From contig DHVO01000153.1 of NCBI GenBank assembly GCA_002412705.1, positions 1-14,713 on the forward strand: DNA of 14,713 nucleotides. Reading direction: 5' to 3'. A program made the translations under genes and the position numbers. Under the pieces are notes generated by a model. The model saw only the letters and a program-made list of their open reading frames with translations. It ran no database searches and was not told the origin of the DNA. Shown piece after piece: positions 12,195 to 14,713 of this stretch (the stretch's first letter is position 1; the number at the start of each line of letters is the position of its first letter). Source of the stretch: Bacteroidales bacterium UBA5206. Its GTDB lineage: Bacteria > Bacteroidota > Bacteroidia > Bacteroidales > Tenuifilaceae.

Positions 12195-14713
12195 ATGACA
12201 TTAATTAGCAGCACGGCAGTAACCAGTGGCAATAACCTTGCAAAGCAACGAGCCATTATTGCAGCAGCAATTGGCCTGTTGTTCCCTATTGCTGCGTGGA
12301 TAATAGATTTTGCCCTAAAAGACATTGCCTTTAGCTTATCGGGCTTAGCCCAAATACACTCAGTAAATCCAACACATTGGTTTATTGACCTGCTCCCATT
12401 TGTGTTTGCATTCCTAGCATGGAACCAGACCAACAGGCACCAGCAAAAGGTTGAGTTCCTAGAAGAGCAGCTACTCCAGCGCGATGAGGACATCAACAAA
12501 AACGCCCTTTTTGCCAAAAAAATTGGCGAAGGAGAGTACACAGCACCATTTGAGGTGAGCGATGAGGAGGATATCCTTGGAAAATCCCTCCTTATGATGC
12601 GCGACAACCTTATAGAAAACAACAAAAAGGAATCGGAGCAAAACTGGATCTCTAAGGGCAAGGACGAAATTTCATACATACTGCGCCTACACAACTCCAT
12701 TGATGAGCTATCGTACGACGTACTGGTAAAGCTCATTAAGTATATTAACATTATACAGGGTGCTATTTACATCTTTGATGAGGATAAGGATAGGCTCACA
12801 AATTTGGCAACCTACGCGTACAACCGAAAAAAGTTTGTATCGCAGGAGTTCAAGGTGGGACAAGGGTTAATAGGACAATGTGCCTACGAGCAAGATTTTA
12901 TTTACCGCACCGAGATTCCCGATGACTACGTAACCGTTACATCAGGTATTCTTGGCGATAAAAAGCCCAAAAGTTTACTTCTTATCCCACTAATTACAGA
13001 CGAAAAGCTACAAGGCGTTCTAGAGTTTGCCTCGGTTGATGAAGAAATACCAGAGCTAACCATACGTTTCCTTAGAGAAGTAGGCGAAATTATTGCGCGA
13101 ACCGTATTCAACCTAAAGATTAACCACAAAACGGAAAGGTTGCTACAGGAAGCGCAACAAATGACCGAAGAGCTAAGGGAGAATGAGGAAGAGCTAAGGC
13201 AAAATGCTGAGGAAATGCGGGCAACTCACGAAGAGTTGGAAAAATCTAACGCCCAGCTGGAATCAAAAATCCAGGAGGTAGAGAACGCCCAAAAAAGGCT
13301 TCACTCGCTTCTCGAGAATGCGTCGGAAATAATCTCCATATACAACAAAGAGCTTAAGCTAACCTTTATAAGTCCTTCGGTTACAAAAATCCTAGGTTAC
13401 ACTCCTCTTGAGATGATGAGCGGGAAGGATATGGATCGCCTAACCAGAAAGGGAGAACAAGAGGTTAAAAGCATGTTTGAGCAGCTATTGGAAACCCCAA
13501 GAGTACCAATATCCATCCAGTACACCTTTATGAAAAAGGATGGTGAAAAGATTTTCCTTGAGGTTACTGGACGCAATCTGCTTGACGACCCTGCCATTAA
13601 CGGAATTATTCTAAACTCACAGGATATAACCGAGCGTAAAAGAGCCGAGAAGGAAGAGCGCATGCGTAGCAAGATGCAAGCCCTTTCCGAGAACTCGCCC
13701 GATATGATTATGCGCTTAAACACCGCAGGACAGTTCTTCTACGCTAACCCCATGGTTGAAATTTACCTTGGCATTCCAGCAAAGGACCTAATAAATCAAA
13801 CCCTGAATACCATAAACATTCAGGATACGCTCTCCAATTTCTTTAAGGATGCCATAAAAAACATCAAAACCAGCAAAGAGAAGTTTGAAGGAGAGCTAAC
13901 CTTTGATTCTCAAATGGGAGAAACCATAATGCACATTAAGGCAATCCCAGAGTTTAATGAGAATGAGCTGGAAACCATCCTATTTGTTAGCCACGATATT
14001 ACAGAGGCCAAGCGAATTGAGATGGAAATTCAGGATAAGAATCGCAAAATTACAGAGAGTATCAACTACGCGCAGCGTATTCAAACCTCTATTCTGCCCA
14101 ACAACAGAATAATTAGGCAATACCTCCCAAAATCGTTTATACTTTACAAGCCACGCGATGTAGTAAGCGGCGACTTCCCCTGGTTCTTCCTAAAGGAGGA
14201 TAACATATATATAGCTGCCGTGGACTGTACAGGGCATGGCGTTCCGGGTGCGCTACTATCGTTCATTGGCTACTTTATACTAAACAACGTGGTTGACCAC
14301 GATGTTAGCTACACCGCTGGGCAAATTCTAGACAACCTGCACTATGGCGTTCGTAAAACCTTAAAACAGGATAGACCCGATGCCGACGCAAGGGATGGTA
14401 TGGATATTGCTCTGTGCAAAATCAACCTAAAGCAAAACGAGCTACAATTTTCTGGAGCACACAGACCTCTTTACCTTTTAAGAAAAGGGGAACTAATAGA
14501 GTATAAGGGCGACAGGAAAGCAATTGGAGGTATTCCTCATCCTAAAAAAGGAGAGGTTGACTTCACAAACCATGTACTAGAGATTATGCCAGGCGATAAG
14601 ATATTCTTCTTTTCCGATGGCCTACCCGACCAAGTGGGGGGCGAAGACAAGAAGAAGTACAGTCCAAGCCGCATAAGGGAACTGATAATGGCAAACCAGC
14701 AATACTCTATGCC
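12195..14713 (+). CDS. Membrane GAF-PAS-PAS-SpoIIE (PP2C-type) serine phosphatase, C-terminus off the right edge
   Basis: The frame from the ATG at 12195 is open to the window end (839 codons plus 2 nt). Order: two membrane helices (about 18-40 and 62-77), a HAMP-like unit (about 100-140, with DILGKSLLMMRDNL), GAF (about 155-310), a Glu-rich coiled coil (310-367) carrying EEMRAT (339-344), PAS (about 367-485), PAS (about 490-608), a linker helix (SINYAQRIQTSILP, 622-635) and the SpoIIE domain. The metal-binding and catalytic positions of PP2C are present: SGDF (Asp660), VDCTGHG (Asp677), DGMD (734-737) and FFSDGL (Asp808). The last family motif near the C-terminus lies beyond the edge. Such phosphatases usually dephosphorylate STAS anti-anti-sigma proteins in partner-switching pathways. 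It begins 1 nt after the GAF gene stop, and is the only recognisable catalytic output of the operon. Confidence 0.93.
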   Translation, partial: MTLISSTAVTSGNNLAKQRAIIAAAIGLLFPIAAWIIDFALKDIAFSLSGLAQIHSVNPTHWFIDLLPFVFAFLAWNQTNRHQQKVEFLEEQLLQRDEDINKNALFAKKIGEGEYTAPFEVSDEEDILGKSLLMMRDNLIENNKKESEQNWISKGKDEISYILRLHNSIDELSYDVLVKLIKYINIIQGAIYIFDEDKDRLTNLATYAYNRKKFVSQEFKVGQGLIGQCAYEQDFIYRTEIPDDYVTVTSGILGDKKPKSLLLIPLITDEKLQGVLEFASVDEEIPELTIRFLREVGEIIARTVFNLKINHKTERLLQEAQQMTEELRENEEELRQNAEEMRATHEELEKSNAQLESKIQEVENAQKRLHSLLENASEIISIYNKELKLTFISPSVTKILGYTPLEMMSGKDMDRLTRKGEQEVKSMFEQLLETPRVPISIQYTFMKKDGEKIFLEVTGRNLLDDPAINGIILNSQDITERKRAEKEERMRSKMQALSENSPDMIMRLNTAGQFFYANPMVEIYLGIPAKDLINQTLNTINIQDTLSNFFKDAIKNIKTSKEKFEGELTFDSQMGETIMHIKAIPEFNENELETILFVSHDITEAKRIEMEIQDKNRKITESINYAQRIQTSILPNNRIIRQYLPKSFILYKPRDVVSGDFPWFFLKEDNIYIAAVDCTGHGVPGALLSFIGYFILNNVVDHDVSYTAGQILDNLHYGVRKTLKQDRPDADARDGMDIALCKINLKQNELQFSGAHRPLYLLRKGELIEYKGDRKAIGGIPHPKKGEVDFTNHVLEIMPGDKIFFFSDGLPDQVGGEDKKKYSPSRIRELIMANQQYSM
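13209..13226 (+). other. MCP-like methylation motif in the SpoIIE protein coiled coil
   Basis: These codons encode EEMRAT (residues 339-344), again Glu-Glu-x-x-Ala-Thr, within a coil that repeats the receptor's block: EEELRQNAEEMRATHEE here against EEEMRQNMEEMQATQEE there. It lies just after the GAF domain, the same position as in the receptor. Use as a CheR/CheB site is inference. Confidence 0.45.

Noticed and set aside
12149..12751. Open frame of 200 codons on the minus strand
   Set aside because: It lies antisense to the end of the TM-GAF gene and the start of the SpoIIE gene, both with clear domains; its product is Ser/Arg-rich and low-complexity, typical of a reverse-frame shadow.
1..14713. 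CRISPR array, tRNA, rRNA, insertion sequence or attachment site
   Set aside because: No regularly spaced repeats, no tRNA cloverleaf or rRNA stretches, and no transposase or flanking repeats were seen; I could not run covariance or repeat-finding programs.

Overview
The window looks like chromosomal DNA of a Bacteroidota (Bacteroidales or Marinilabiliales-like) bacterium. The evidence is moderate to low GC, a well-matched Bacteroidota sigma-factor promoter (TTTG-N19-TATCTTTG upstream of purQ), weak Shine-Dalgarno sites throughout, and protein types typical of that phylum: a SpoIIE phosphatase with a YAQRIQTSILP entry helix, a TM-anchored EEP phosphatase, and GAF/PAS proteins with Glu/Gln-rich coiled coils. 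The species cannot be named from the sequence.

Left part (1-6512): ordinary, apparently unrelated genes in short units. On the minus strand, a nitroreductase (cut by the left edge) lies downstream of a DMT/EamA permease. Divergent from these is a plus-strand pair, a UPF0104/LPG-synthase-TM-like membrane protein and a short-chain dehydrogenase. This pair runs tail-to-tail into minus-strand purQ, and the two stop codons overlap. Divergent from purQ is a plus-strand pair, a membrane-anchored endonuclease/exonuclease/phosphatase-family protein and a secreted probable outer-membrane beta-barrel protein. It is closed by a strong intrinsic terminator, a 28-bp perfect palindrome followed by a T-rich tract.

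Right part (6747-14713): six tightly spaced plus-strand genes (gaps of 6, 17, 6, 6 and 1 nt) form one evident operon. In order they are a complete CheR methyltransferase; a membrane receptor with Cache-like sensor, tandem HAMP, GAF, coiled coil, PAS and PAS but no visible output domain; a second CheR-like protein that has lost key S-adenosylmethionine-binding residues; a CheB methylesterase catalytic domain with no receiver; a two-TM GAF protein; and a two-TM, HAMP-like, GAF, coiled coil, PAS, PAS, SpoIIE/PP2C phosphatase cut by the right edge. No CheA, CheW or canonical MCP signalling domain is encoded here.

This operon is the most interesting part of the window. It has the writer and eraser of chemoreceptor glutamate methylation but no chemoreceptor. 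The coiled coils after the GAF domains of the receptor and of the SpoIIE protein both contain the classical MCP methylation-site motif Glu-Glu-x-x-Ala-Thr inside a shared block (EEE[ML]RQN.EEM.AT.EE). The working model, which is inference, is a methylation-tuned sensory complex assembled through paralogous HAMP/GAF modules whose output is PP2C-type (partner-switching) dephosphorylation instead of CheA phosphorelay. Upstream of the operon lie two overlapping, mutually exclusive hairpins that may be a regulatory leader or a compound operator.
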